Origin: Solanum dulcamara
Lineage: Eukaryota; Streptophyta; Magnoliopsida; Solanales; Solanaceae
DNA length: 64,000 nucleotides
Reading direction: 5' to 3'
Assembly (NCBI RefSeq): GCF_947179165.1
Contig: NC_077240.1
Location: 75,425,501-75,489,500 of the forward strand
Shown: in pieces, positions 11,577-31,168 of the stretch
Layout: each line of letters begins with the position of its first letter
Position numbering within the stretch: position 1 is the first letter of the stretch
Made by a program: the position numbers and the translations under genes
Notes under the pieces: model-generated
Database searches by the model: none
Seen by the model: only the letters and a program-made list of their open reading frames with translations
Told to the model about the DNA's origin: nothing

Positions 11577-12979
11577 ATGGTGCATAAATCTTAATCGGGA
11601 AGATTACTTTTTTCCGTGGTAATCCTTCGTTAGTACGGCACACACCTTTTTGTTTGTTTTGAAACCATTTGTTTGGGCGATTCATATCGAGGTCGAAATG
11701 AGATCGGGTGGAACAATTTATACCAATTGACAACATCTAAATTGGTAGAGAATGAATGGCAGTTTTGGTGGTCTTCAACTTTTGTCAAAGGGCATGGTCC
11801 TAAAGGCCTAAAGTATCTGGGCTTCCATTATTTGCATCGAGTTTTGGGAAGCTTTCATCAGTCAACTATTGAGAAAATTTCGTAAATAGCACTATCAACA
11901 CTCATTATTATAAAATATAGCAAACTTTGCTATATTTCAAAACATAGCAACACTTGTTTCAAAATATATATATTCGCGTGCATATAATATCTCATCCTAA
12001 CTAAAATCGTGCAAATGAAGTATCAGAGTATTATTGTATGGGTCTGTATTTGTAGTTAACTGTATATATATTATATGTGTGATATATGTATGGGCAATTA
12101 AGATTTCTAAATACAAAGATACATGTACAAGTATAAATATGCTATAAAATTACATAATCTCGCTAGTTATGAGCATTGTTTTTCTTTCGTTTCTTCTTAA
12201 TTTTGTATAGCCTCAAGGATGCCTAAACCTATCCATTGAAACCTAGATCTCTAAAAAGGGAATTGGATTGGTTTAGAAGAAAGTTATTCACATAGCACTA
12301 TCTAGATGAATGTCTTGCTTCACTTTTTAGTGATCACAGAAACAGCTTATCTATCCTCACAAGTAGGTGTACACACATGCCGTTGTTACATAGTAATGAT
12401 CACTTCAACCAAGTCTAGAAAGTAGCTGTTTTCGGTATTCAAAGCTATACAAGCTGCAAAATTTCGGCATTCCATAATGAAACATTTGAAAATCACAGGC
12501 CTGAAACAAAATTGTCTCGCACGGGAGACTAGAAGAAACTAGAATATCTACTTCTCTTCTTTTTGCCCTCATGAACACAAACTCTTATCAAGACAATAAG
12601 ACGAGAACAGCACCACTTTCATCAGTGATTCACCGAAGAAAGATCACTTACAATTGCTACTTCTGAGAGCCTCTCGGAACGAAAGAAACCTAGCACAGCC
12701 CTAAGTCAATATTCAACAAGCAAGTACACAAAAATATGTCAATATTGTACACTGCAAAGTTGCAAGTTAACATGCGTTCATATCGTACCCATCTTTGTGG
12801 ACATGCAAAAGAAGCCAATTTAACACATAATCAGATGAGTGTCATCTATCCGCCTATTGTAGAAAAGTGAATCAAGTCATGGATTAGGCCTCAGTCACCC
12901 TCAAACTATGGGAACCCAACCAAATCAACTTGATGCCATTTTTATCCCCGAGGAGCACTTGAAATGTCCATCTACTATT
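11577..12979. other. Intergenic DNA and 3' flank of the CFIm25 gene
   Basis: The first 300 bp or so hold no recognisable gene. Around 11900-11960 there is a small inverted motif (tagcaaactttgctata). The part next to 12980 should include the 3' untranslated region of the minus-strand CFIm25 gene; its poly(A) site cannot be fixed from sequence alone. Confidence 0.5.
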
Positions 12980-19742
<6,763 letters not shown>

Positions 19743-19812
19743 TGTTGAAAAAATACGGATTAACACAAAAATATATATGGTTAAAATAGTAGAAATAAAA
19801 TGGGAAAATAAT

Positions 19813-20059
19813 AACAACAAACAACAACAACATACCCAGTGGGATCCCACAAGTGGGGTCTGGGAGAGTAGGGTGTACGCAGACCTTACCACTACCTCAT
19901 AGAGATAGAGAGGTTGTATCCGAAAGAACCTCGACTCAAAAGACACATTCCAAGGTATAAGTAAAAATAAATAAGTAAATAAATACATAAGTAAAATAAA
20001 TAAATAAATACATATATATATATATATATATATACAGGGAGAGATAGAGAGAGCATATT
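19813..20059 (-). mobile_element. RTE/Au-type 3' tail inserted into the Copia-3 LTR
   Basis: Absent from the other LTR, so inserted after Copia-3. In reverse orientation it begins with CAA repeats and the conserved tail block up to 'cctcgactca', followed by TAAA- and TA-repeats (20011-20034). No protein is encoded. Confidence 0.75.
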
Positions 20060-20440
20060 GACATCAAGAATTTTATGTGGAAACAATTTTAAATAAGAAA
20101 AAAACTACGGGTCAAGAGGATTGACTGGTATCATTATAGTAAGGAATTTTATACTAGATAGTCACGAGTACAATATTCAAAGTGACCACAACACACTAAA
20201 AAGGAATAACAATCTTTTGGTTTCCCACCTTACTAAAATATTGCTCAAACTCTATTTTTCTTCACAAACTATTTTCTTATATATAGTCTATGAAAACCTC
20301 ACAGCTCTCTAAATATTTTTCTCTCTCTATGTGAATTGGTATGTAACAAATGAGATTAGTGCTCCTTTTATAGGAGAAAATTGTTCCAAGACACCAAAAA
20401 CTTCAACATTTGCTGCGATGTTTGTTTTTGACAATTGCTT

Positions 20441-20522
20441 GCAGCAATTGAAAAATGTAGCAACCATCGTTGAGTACAATTGCAGCAATTGAAAAATGTA
20501 GCAACCATTGTTGACTACAATT
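20441..20522 (-). promoter_or_regulatory. Two 41-bp tandem repeats in Copia-3 U3 (left LTR)
   Basis: A unit starting gcagcaattgaaaaatgtag occurs at 20441 and again at 20482, an exact 41-bp step with few differences. The same doublet is in the right LTR (25187, 25228). Tandem repeats at this place in the U3 of Tnt1-like elements act as enhancers; function here is inferred. Confidence 0.65.
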
Positions 20523-20589
20523 ACATGGGGTGGACCCCACAAATTTCTCCCTCTAGTCCCATGCACCAGAAGGGTATCATCATCTTCTC

Positions 20590-23500
20590 AGAGAGAGCTC
20601 ATGCCAACAAGTTTTTTGTACAATTCGAACGTGTCCCTTATTACCACTTTGATCAGCATATCTGTAGGATTCTCAATTATTGAAATCTTTTCAACCTGCA
20701 CAGATTCGTCTTCTATCTTTTCTCGAATCCAATGATATCTCATGTCTATGTATTTCGTCCTTGCATGGTGCATAGAGTTCTTACTCAAGTTTAGTGCACT
20801 TTGACTGGCACAATAGATGATATGCTCTTTCTGATGCAAGCCAAGCTCTTGAAGAAATTGTTTGAGTCATATCATCTCTTTGCCAACTTCAGTAGCCGCA
20901 ATATACTCAGCTTCAGTTGTAGACAGTGCAACACACTTCTGCAAATTCGACTACCATGATATACCTCCCCTTGAAAAAGTAAACAAATCCAATAGTGGAT
21001 TTCTATTATCAAGGTCACCTGCCATATCAATATCTGTATAGCCCTTCAAGATTAGATTTGATCCTCCAAAACACAAATATTTGTCTGAGCTTCCTCTTAG
21101 ATACTTGAGTATCCATTTTACAGCTTTCCAATATTGTTTTTCTGAATTATCGAGAAATCTACTGACAATACCAACTGTGTGAGTAATATCATGTCTAGTG
21201 CATACCATTGCATACATTAAACTTTCGACGACGGAGGAATATGAAACTTTGCTCATGCTCTCTTTTTTCTTCTGAGCTGTAGGACACATCTTCTTGCTCA
21301 ACTTCATATGACCAACAAGAGGTGTGCTAACAGGCTTAGCATTCTTCATGTTGAAGTGCTCTAGTACACGTTTAATGTACTTCTCTTGTGACTGATAAAT
21401 CTTCCTTTCATTTCTGAGATGAGTAATTCCCATGTCCAAAATTTGCTTGGCATGACCCAAGCCTTTCATAGCAAAAGACTTGCACAACTCTGTTTTCAAC
21501 TCGTCAATCTTGAAAGTATTCCTACCCACAATCAACATATCATCCGCATATAGCAAAAGAATGATAAAATCATTGTCAGAAAACTTTTGTACAAACAGAC
21601 AGTGATCTGACGAAGTCTTCTTGTAGCCTTGCTTCCATATAACAGATTCAAACGTCTTATACCACTGTTTAAGAGCTTTCTTTAGGTGGAACCAACCAAG
21701 ATGTATGTCGTCCAACCCGACCTCAGACTCTTTCTTCCCGATCTATTTGATCCGTAGAGACTCTTTTTGAGTTTGCACACAAAATTTTCTTTACCATTTA
21801 CTTTGAAACCCTCGGGTTGTTCCATATAAATCTCCTCTTGTAGATTACCGTGAAGAAAAGTCATCTTCACATCCATCTTATCAATCTCTAAATTTAGACT
21901 AGCAGTCAAACCAAGACTGTACAAATGGAAGACATTTTCATGACAGAAAAAAATATTTCGTTAAAGTCAATATCCTTTCTTTGACTAAATCCCTTAACAA
22001 CCAATTTAGTTTTATACTTGGGCTTCAAGTTGTGTTCTTCAGCTTTAACTTTGAACACCCACTTATTCTTCAAAGCTTTCCTACCCTTAGGCAATTTCAC
22101 CAACTCATAAGTGTGGTTCTCATGCAAAGATTTCATCTCATCTTGCATGGCTTCAATCTATTGATTTTTATGCTCATCTTCCATGGCCTCCTCATAACAC
22201 TCAGATTCACCCTGTCAGTGAGTAGCACATACTCATTAGGTGAATAATGAGAGGAGGGAATATGCTATCTTGTGGACCTCCTAAGAGGAATATTTGATTT
22301 GTCCACAACTTCATGAGCATGAGCATCATCAATAATATCATCATTGTTATCATCAACATCAACATGTTGATCTGGGACTTGATTCTGAGTATCACCATGA
22401 TCATCAAGCCCACCAACGTCATGCACACTTGTATGAGGAACTTGATCAATATTGACTACGCCAATCAAAACTTGAAGATTCTACCTTTTCCACTTTGTCA
22501 ATATCTTCAATGGTTTGATTCTCCATGAAGAAGATATTGCGTCTTCTTACAAACTTCTTTTCGATTGGATTATATAGCCTGTAACCAAATTCATCAAGGC
22601 CATATCCAACAAATATGCACTGCTTTTCTTGGCATATAACTTTAACCTCTCATCTTTCGACACATGTACAAAAGCTTTACAATAAAATACTTTCAAATGA
22701 TCATAGAAAACATTCTTTTCATACCAAACTCTATTTGGAACATCACTTTGCAAAGCAACCACAAGAGATAAGTTAATAACATATGCAGCGGTCAATAAGG
22801 CCTCACCCCAAAAGGAGTTCGACAACTTTCTTCAGAAATAAAACATCTAATTCTTTCCATTAAGGTCCTATTCATCCTCTCAGCCAATCCATTAAGCTGA
22901 GGAGTTTTAGGAGGAGTCTTCTGGTGTCTAATACCTTGATGCTTGCAGTATTCGTCAAATGGTCCACAATATTCACCACCATTATCAGTACGAATACATT
23001 TCAGTTTTTCTTTCAACTGAAGCTTGAAATTGCTTAAAGACACCTAACACTTTGTCTTTAGTATTTAAGACATAGACCCAAAACTTTCTTGAGCAGACAT
23101 CAATAAAAGTGACAAAATAGAGTTCACCGCCCAGAATCCTTGTCTTCATTAGACCGCATAAATCAGAGTGCACTAACTCAAGCAACTCTGTCTTTCTTGA
23201 AATAGGGTTAGACTTAAAGAAAACTCTATTTTATTTTCCAGCCAAGCAGTGCTCACACTTTCTTAATTTAACACTTTGAAAATCTGACAACAATTTCTTC
23301 TTGGCGAAAATATTAAGTCTTTTCTCACTGATGTGGCTAAGCCTCTTGTGCCATAACATTGAAAAGTTATCGATCTCAACTGCATTCACCATATTGGCAC
23401 AAGTAGAAATTGTACTCCAGTATAGACCACGATGTTTGTTACCATGAGCCACAACCAAGGAAACCTTAATGAGTTTCCACTATCCACTGCCATTGGTACT

Positions 23501-23929
23501 AACATATCCTTCATTATCTAGATCACCAATAAAAATTAGGTGCAGACGAATATTAGGTGCATGTTTTACATTATTCAAAACTAGTTTAGTTTCAACACTA
23601 GTTTCCAACCAAATTATACCAACACCAACCACTCTAGATACAGTTTTATTATCCATACTTAAGGTTTCAAAGTTACCAGGAGTATAGGATAAGAAAAAAT
23701 TATTCCTTAATGTCACATGAGATGCGGTACCAGTGTCTACAACCCAGCTTGACTCATCACAAGAAATATTTATCATATCTACATCAAGAATGGTAATAAG
23801 ATCTTCGGTGGAGATGGTGGCTAGGAAATTTTTATTGCCATCTTCTTTATTTTTTCTCTGTCTTTGTTCTCCCTCTTTAATTTGCGGCAAAACTTCTTTG
23901 TATGCCCTTTCATACCACAATGATAGCAC
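20590..23929 (-). pseudogene. Copia-3 pol (protease, integrase, RT, RNase H), broken
   Basis: Protease site WVVDTGTASHV at about 23750-23720. GAG-pre-integrase at 23458-23231 (MLWHKRLSHISEKRL, CEHCLAGK). Integrase from 23185 (LVHSDLCG, FVTFIDVCSRKFWVYVL), then CIRTDNGGEYCG and GLAERMNRTLMERIRC at about 23000-22840. RT from 22148 (LKNKWVFKVK) through MDVKMTFLHGNLQEEIYMEQ (about 21870-21800) to LLLYADDMLIVG (about 21560-21530), with ALA in the catalytic box where Tnt1-like elements usually have Val. RNase H 20950-20590. At least five frame breaks lie between these blocks. Confidence 0.92.
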
Positions 23930-24551
23930 TCAATATCCTTAGGTCTGCTTCTGAATTTGCTTATGCTATGTTCTCTATTTTGAAAATCATAATTTTATTT
24001 CTTCCCCCCGGAACCAGTTACCAGGACATCCGATAAAGAAGAAGAACCTTGAGATTTTCTTTTTATCTCTTCGTTCAAGACACTACTCTTGGCGGAATCC
24101 AGAGAGATCACACCATTCAGAGCAGAATTTGACAATGAAGTTCTAAATGTTTTCTAAGAGTCTGGTAGAGAACCAAATAAAAAAACAATCCTTGAATTTT
24201 TTCGTTAAATTTAATGCCCAAGCATATAACTAGTTTATGATTCCCTGAAAATTATTCAGGTAATCTTGTCATTGGAGAATCATCATGATATTTTAAACTT
24301 AATATCTGCTTTATTAAGAATATTTTATTGTTTCTAGTCTTTCGAGCATACAAGCTTTCAAGATGCTTTCATAGGGTACGAGCATGTGTCTTCCCAGAAA
24401 TATGGTTCAACATATTATCATCAACCCATTGCCTAATAAATTCACAAATCTGTTTGTGCAATAAATTTCACTCTTCATCTGTTTTATTAACAAGCTTTAC
24501 AGTGGTAAAAACTGGTTGATAAAAATTCTTGACATAAAGTAAATCTTCCAT
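23870..24551 (-). pseudogene. Copia-3 gag, broken
   Basis: From ATG at 24551 the minus strand reads MEDLLYVKNFYQPVF and, after a stop, ICEFIRQWVDDNMLNHISGK, the N-terminus of a Tork-type gag (capsid) protein. It ends in an intact CCHC knuckle, CYHCGMKGHTKKFC, at about 23930-23885, which binds the element RNA. The knuckle and the protease that follows are in different frames. Confidence 0.82.
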
Positions 24552-24725
24552 TTTTTCCTTTCAAATGGTATAATTAACAACATTTAAAGTAACCATTCTA
24601 CTAGTATTAGCTTACATCGTTTTTCCCAGAAAAATATATAACTATTGCAAATCAAAGTAAATCTTTTTTGATGTGGAAGATCAGACTATGCTGCAACCAA
24701 AGAGCATACTCAGATAAAACCTTAT

Positions 24726-24735
24726 TCTGATACCA
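24726..24735 (-). promoter_or_regulatory. Copia-3 primer-binding site
   Basis: Minus strand TGGTATCAGA, complementary to the 3' end of initiator tRNA-Met, immediately inside the 5' LTR. Confidence 0.9.
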
Positions 24736-25287
24736 GTTTTTTAGAAAAACAAGGACTATACAAAAATATATATGGTCAAAATAATAGAAATAAAATAAAA
24801 AAATAATGACACCAAGAATTTTACGTGAAAACCCTTTTAAATAAGGGAAAAACTACGGGCTAAGAGGAGCAACTGATATCACTATAGTAAGAAATTTTAC
24901 ACTGGATAGTCATGAGTATAATATTCAAAGTGACCACAACACACTCAAAACGAATAACACTCTTTTGATTTCCCACCTTACTAAAATATCGCTCACTCTA
25001 TTTTTCTTTACAGACTATTTTCTTATATATAGTCTATGGAAACCTTACAACTTTCTTAATATTTTTCTATCTCTCTATGAATTGGTATGTAACAAATGAC
25101 ATTAGTGCTCCTTTTATAGGAGAAAATTGTTCCAAGACACCAAAAACTTCAATATTTGCTACGATGTTTGTTTTTGACAATTGCTTGCAGCAATTGAAAA
25201 ATGTAGCAACCATTGTTGATTACAATTGCAGCAATTGAAAAATATAGCAATCATTGTTGACTACAATTGCATGGGGTGGACCAGACA
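24736..25287 (-). repeat. Copia-3 right (5') LTR
   Basis: 552 bp, with a TATA-like TATAAAA on the minus strand (25118-25112) and the duplicated 41-bp U3 repeat. It is uninterrupted, so it shows what the left LTR looked like before the RTE tail inserted. Confidence 0.92.
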
Positions 25288-25304
25288 ATAACTAGATAGG
25301 AATT

Positions 25305-25323
25305 GCCCGTGCAGAGCACGGGC
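25305..25323 (-). repeat. Helitron 3'-terminal hairpin
   Basis: 8-bp perfect stem, 3-nt loop, 9 nt from the CTAG terminus on the minus strand. Confidence 0.75.
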
Positions 25324-25748
25324 TCTACCTTTACACCTTCTAATGCCATTTTTTTCCATACGCAAGACATTTGAGTATGTATATCTTACATTTTATCAAG
25401 AGATGAGTAAATGAAAAAAAACTACTATTAGACACAAAATATTTCAATTGTACAATCACAAATATTAAGTTTAGGTAAGCATTCATGTGCGCTTCCTTGA
25501 GATGTAGTTGACTTTCAGAATAGTTTCTTTTCTTCTTTCACTCGAGACTATATTTCTTTACTCCACTGCAACAAAGGAACAAAAGGGCAAAGATATATTA
25601 TGTTAATTCAAAATAAAGCATAGTAAACATACCTCAAGAAACATTGCATATATAAGGTCATAAGGACAAGTAGTACAAAAGAGACGCTGGAATGTTAGTT
25701 TGAAGTTTGAAACTTAGTTCTTTATTTGCAGCTTCATACCATGTAGTT

Positions 25749-25865
25749 GGAAATAGCCTCTCTTAGCTCGTCCTTGAGATAGAAATAAAATTTTCTTACA
25801 CTTTACCTTTTCCGATCCCAACCCCATTTATAAGGACTACAGTGGCTTTGTTGTTGGTTGGTTGA
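25749..25865 (+). mobile_element. Worn Au-SINE/RTE 3' tail inside the Helitron
   Basis: The order 'ggaaatagcctctc', 'ccttgag', 'cttacacttta', 'ccgatcccaacccc', 'ggactacagtgg' ending in 'ttgttgttgg' is the common tail, strongly mutated, so an old insertion. Confidence 0.55.
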
Positions 25866-26521
25866 TGGTTAGCTTCATACCATGTAAATAAAACATTTAA
25901 AAATTATTGAAAAATTAGTTTCCTTGACCATAGAATGTATTTAGCAGCAATACACATATATGTAGAAAAATTATGCAGGAAAACAACATGCAAATAGTCT
26001 TCAGTTGCAACGTAAAATCACAAACTTGGAAATGCATTAACCAAAGAACAGAGGAATTAGGTATCACAAACACACCAGAGGTCGGGATCAGCATTGATTC
26101 TATGTTCCTTCCTCATCATGCTCAGCCAAAGTCATATCTTCAAATAGTTGGAAGTTGGAGTGACATTCTTTGTTGCTCCTATGGCAGTTACAACCATGAC
26201 CAAAAAATAGAGGACCACAAAATGCCATCTAACAGATTTTTAGATGATGACTATGTCTTTTCATTATCCAGCTTTATACATTTAACCATTTCATTAGTAG
26301 TTTTGGACTACTGCAAACAAAATTTAGATTGCAAATAAAAAAATTAATGGACATTTTATCTTAACATGATATTTATGCTCATGACTTACTTGAAACTAAT
26401 GATATGCAGAAGAAGATATCTTTTCAAATTTTAACTTCCACTACTAATTAGCTGCTATGAAGTTTCTCTTGAAGCTTAAAAACATCCCAATTATAGTTGG
26501 TAAATAATATAAAATGCACTT
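25866..26521. other. Helitron interior, unrecognised open frame
   Basis: A 121-codon open frame (25973-26338, plus) begins MQENNMQIVFSCNVKSQTWK. It matches no family I recognise, has no intron signals I trust, and could be chance or a captured exon piece. Nothing else is visible. Confidence 0.3.
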
Positions 26522-26526
26522 AAACT

Positions 26527-27015
26527 TGTTGAGTTTTAAAGGTGTGAATGAGAAATGAAAGGTTGTGACTTTTCGAAAAGTTGTGACTTTTTAAAAAGAG
26601 TTGTGACTTTTCTGAAAGGTTGTGTCTTTTGAGAAGGGTTATGTTTGTTTCGATAAGCCGCAATAAGCACATGTTCACACTACCCTTTGTTGTCTATAAA
26701 TAGAGGATTTTCCTCTCATTTTTAAAAATAAAATTTCTCTTTCTTCTGCATATATATTTTCTTTCAAACAAAGTTGACTCTGTGTAATTTTGTTGCTGAC
26801 TTTTGAGTTCGCTGAAATTATTGAAGTTTGAGGTACCGCTACCTCTTTAATAGCTTATTCGTTTTATCTTTGAAGGAAATAATTCATAACTTCGGTTACA
26901 GTGAGGGGATTAAATTCCTTAAGTACACACAGTGAATTTTGTGGACTCGAATACTATTTTTTATTTTTATCTTTATTGTTTCTAGTTTGCTAACCTTAAT
27001 ACAGGAGGAGTAACA
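26527..27015 (+). repeat. Copia-4 left LTR
   Basis: Begins TGTTGAGTTTTAAAGG and ends GGAGTAACA. Contains three or more close repeats of 'gttgtgacttt' (about 26555-26625) and a TATA-like 'tctataaatagagg' near 26694. A clear PBS was not found right after it. Confidence 0.93.
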
Positions 27016-27399
27016 AGCTTAAGAAATTTAATATTTTTTCTTGTATCTGAAATTTTTGGATTGGGGCATGACAGATCTTAGAAGTCATTGTCATGGTATC
27101 TATATAATTCTGCTATGTCTAAGTAAGTACATTATTAAGGAATCTTAGACTTGATACTATAAAGTAGTATTTTTTTTCTTACCATAACCTTGGTCAAATT
27201 AAAGATGATTAAGTTAAATAATATATTATTGTCTTAATAGTTTTCACAAACTATTTTCAAAGGTTTACTATCTGTTGTGATAAAATTGGGTAGAGAAATA
27301 CTTTTGTGCGTATTAAATCCAATATTGAATGCATCTTTCAAGGATCTTAATCCAAGAACGTAGATAGCAACACATTTTTTTTCTAGAAAAGAAGAAGAA

Positions 27400-28060
27400 A
27401 AGAAAGGTTTAATATTCGATTTGAAGAATATAAAAAACTTTATCGAATATTAAATTTGTTTCATAAAAGAAAACATTATTTGGTCTGACTAAGTGGGACC
27501 TCTAGAGAATTTACCATTCATAAATTTAAAGTCAGTCCAACAAACTTGGTAATGAAGGAAAGTTTTTTGAAAAGAAAATCATATCCTTATGATTTTCTAA
27601 TTCTGTTTTGGAGACTAAAACTTGTGTAGTTTTCTACTATGTGTGGAATTCGATTGTGTCTGATATTTGGAAACTAATATCTTTTGATTTTCTACTCCTT
27701 TAGTTTGAAGAATATAAAAACTTCACCGGATAAACCAGACTGTGCATTTAGTTTGAAGAATATAAAAACTTCACCAATTTATCAAACACTGTGTTTGAAT
27801 GAATATTCTGACTTGAAAAGTATAAAAACGTCATCAAGAATATAAAGGGTAAACTATTTGAAGAATGTAAATACTTCATCGTTAACTAGAAACAGTGTTG
27901 TATTTTTAGTTTTTGGAGATTAAAACCTCTTGGTTTTGTGCTCTGTCTGAATTTGAAATTGATTTGAAGTCATAAAAACTTTATCAGCATTCAAAGTTCA
28001 TTCAGTTGACGATTTGAAGAATATAAAAACTTCATTATTAAGTAGAAACAAGTCGTACCA
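27400..28060. repeat. Degenerate tandem repeats in the Copia-4 leader
   Basis: The phrase 'tttgaagaatataaaaactt' or a close variant recurs near 27419, 27703, 27751, 27855, 27961 and 28012, with linkers such as 'actagaaacagtgttg'. Unit spacing is irregular, about 45-50 bp where adjacent. Confidence 0.7.
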
Positions 28061-28599
28061 AGATGCAATATTTAGTGTTAGTATTTTCAACACTAAGTGA
28101 TCTATCTAATTGTGACAGAAGAAAAAAAATACTAGTGACATAAAATTAATAATTTTGTGCCTGCAGTAGATGCTCCTATGAATTAAACTTTGACAATATG
28201 CAAAGATTGTCAGAGTAAATGAAAGCACTATAATTTTTTTTTGTAGAATATTATCTTAAAAGAGGTTTATGCTGTCAATATGTATTTTGATAGTATACAT
28301 TTGAAAACATGAGAAAACAAATATGTGGAAAATTATTTTCAAATACTTGAAAAAAAAATTGAGATCATATTTAAAATATGGGGTTCTTTGCTTGTGATAA
28401 AGACAAAATTATCCTTTGTGTCTAATTTAAATGTGAAAGCACATGATATGAAATTGAATGACATTCTTGTGTTATGTTAAACCCACAAAATTCTTGGAGT
28501 ATATATTTTGGTCATTGAGTTTCTCTTTTACTAGTATATGATATGATATGACTAGTATGAAACTATCAAATTAAATATTTCTGGTCATTCTTACTTGCT

Positions 28600-31168
28600 T
28601 GAGTCAAATTGTTTATGGCATTGACGTTTGGGAAATGTCAATTACAAAACCTTGTGAGAACTAATCAACTTAGAAGTTTTACCTAATTTTGAGTGCAATA
28701 AATCAAAATATCAAATTTGTGTTGAATCTAAGTATACTAAGCATCCTTGTAAATCTATTGAAAGGAACGATCCCTTAAAATTGATTCACACTGAAATTTG
28801 TGATATGAAGTCAACACCATCTCGTGGTGGAAAAAAATATTTCATAACTTTTATTGACAATTGCACTATTGTTATGTCTATTTGCTAAGTGGTAATGATG
28901 AAGCAATAGAAATATTTAGGTAATACAAAACTGAAGTTAAAAATTAGTTAGGTAAAAAGATAAAAATGATAAGAAGTAATAGAGGTGGAGAGTATTAATC
29001 TCATTTTGCAGAAATATGTTTGAAAAATAGAATTATCCATCAAACTACGACCCCTTACTCACCTTAATCAAATGGAATTGCAGAAAAGAAAAAAAATCAA
29101 ACTTTAAAGGAAATGATAATGCCTTAATTATAAGTTCAGGTTTACTTCAAAACTTGTGGGAGGAAGCCATCCTTACAGCAAATTGAATACTCAATAGACT
29201 TTCCCACAACAAAACAAAGTCTATTTCATATGAGAAATAAAAAGAAAAAAAATCAAACTTGAAATATTTCAAAGTGTGGGGGTGTTTAGCCAAAGTCCAA
29301 GTTCCTAAACCTAAGAGGCTCACAATAGGACCTAAGATTGTGAGCTGTGTTTTCAGTAGATATGCTACAAATAGTAAATCATATCGATTTTTGGTTTATA
29401 CGGTAATAGAATCAGATAATGCTGATTTTTTGAACATATCTATCCGTATAAAACTAGATTTGAAGTATCTAGTGAAGGGTCTAAACGACCTCGAGAAGAA
29501 CCAAAGGAGAATGTACCTAATAAAGAGAATCCAAGGCGCAGTAAACGTCAAAGGACATCTATTTCATTTGGATTTGATTTTTGTAACATTTCTTCTTGAA
29601 CATAAGCCTCAAACATTCAAAGAAGCTATGTCCGCTGCGGACTCATCTTTTTGGAAAGAGGCTGTCAATAGTGAGATTGGTTCAATATTGAGCAACCATA
29701 CTTGGTAATTGGTTGATCTTCCTCCAGGAAATAAACCTTTGGGTTCAAAATGAATTTTCAAAAGAAAAATGAAAGCTGATGAAACTATTGACAAATATAA
29801 GGCATGACTTGTTGTCAAAGAATTTAGATAGAAAGAAGGCCTTGATTATTTTGATACATACTTACTTGTAACTAGGATTACATCCATTCGGATGTTAATT
29901 GCATTAGTTGCAGTACATGGCCTTGAAATCCATCAAATGAATGTAAAAACAGTTTTTTTAAACAGAGAAATGGAGGAAGAAATTTACATAGAACAACCCG
30001 AGGGCTTAGTGGTTTGTGGTAAATAAAATAAAGTTTGCAAACTTGTTAAGTCACTTTATGAACTAAAACAAGCATCCAAACAATGGCACGTGAAGTTTGA
30101 CCAAACCATGTTGACAAATGAATTTAAGATTAATGAGTGTGATAAATGTGTTTACATTAAACACACTCCAAAAAAGTTGTTATTGTTTGCTTATATGTGG
30201 ATGATATGCTAATAATGAGTAACGACATTGCAAACATAAATGCTACTAAGCATATGTTTTTTAGTAAATTTGATATGAAAGATGTAGGAGTTGCCGATTT
30301 GATATTGGGAATTAAAATTCACAAAACTTCTCAATATTTAGCATTGTCTCAAACTCATTATATCCAAAAGGTACTTAAAAAATACAAGTACTTAAACTTC
30401 AAAAGTGCAAAAACATCAATTGATGTGAACCTTGATCTTGCTAAGAATAAAGGTGAAAGTCAAGCTCAATTGGATTATGCAAGAGTGTTGGGAAGTTTGA
30501 TGTACATCATGAAATGTACACAGCCAGACATAGCTTGTGCTATAAGTAAATTGATTCGATACATAAGTAATCCCAACCAAAATCATTGGATGGCAATAAA
30601 ATGAGTTTTGGGGTATTTAGAGCATACTCAAAACTTTGCTTCACATTACAATAAGTATCCAACAGTTGTTGAAGGATATAGTGATGCAAATTGGATTATT
30701 GGGTCAACTGAAATTAAGTCCACAATTGAATACGTTTTGACCATTGGTGGAGGAGTGATATCTTGGAAATCATCTAAACAAACATGTATAGCTTGCTCTA
30801 CAATGGAGTCTGAGTTTATAGCCTTAGAAAAGACTGGTGAAGAAGCAGAATGGCTTCGGAATTTCATAGAAGATATTTCATTTTGGCCCAAACTAATGGC
30901 TCTTATATGCATACATTGTGATAGTCAAGCTGCAATAGGAAGAGATGGAAGCGTTATGTATAACGGTAAGTCTCGTCACATACGACGAAGACATAATACC
31001 GTTAGGCAACTACTCTTTAGTGGAATTATCATAATTGACTATGTAAAGTCAAAGGATAATGTGTCGGATCCACTTACAAAAGGCCTAATTAGAGAGGGAG
31101 TTGAGCGATCATCAAAGGGAATGAGACTATGGCCGAGGACAAATCAACATGGCGGTAACTCTACCTAG
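28600..31168 (+). pseudogene. Copia-4 pol (integrase, RT, RNase H), broken
   Basis: GAG-pre-integrase LWH.RLGNVNY starts near 28612. The integrase N-part has LKLIHTEICDMKSTPS and KKYFITFIDNCT (about 28775-28865), then MKYFKVWGCLAKVQVPKPKR at 29259. RT runs from about 29730, with NVKTVFLNREMEEEIYIEQP (about 29940-29998), and its catalytic box reads YVDDMLIM (about 30193). RNase H is at 30608-31168 with GYSDANWI, CSTMESEFIAL, CDSQAAI and HIRRRHNTVRQLL. This C-terminal half is the best-kept part, in one long frame of 186 codons. Gag is not recognisable in the 27.0-28.6 kb interval. Confidence 0.9.

Larger units (their letters stand above)
19743..20541 (-). repeat. Copia-3 left (3') LTR, interrupted
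   Basis: Matches the right LTR along its length apart from a roughly 247-bp insertion at 19813-20059. Contains a TATA-like TATAAAA (minus strand, 20372-20366), the start of the would-be transcript toward the CFIm25 gene. Ends TGTGGGG (minus) beside a polypurine tract (20542-20556). Confidence 0.92.
19743..25287 (-). mobile_element. Copia-3, LTR retrotransposon with TSD ATAAC
   Basis: Direct LTRs at 19743-20541 and 24736-25287; the 5-bp duplication ATAAC lies at 19738-19742 and 25288-25292. The minus strand holds, in order, primer-binding site, gag, protease, integrase, RT and RNase H, then a polypurine tract next to the left LTR. Sequence style is Tork/Tnt1-like. Coding frames carry stops and shifts. 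The element lies head-to-tail with the CFIm25 gene, its 3' LTR nearest the gene start. Confidence 0.95.
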
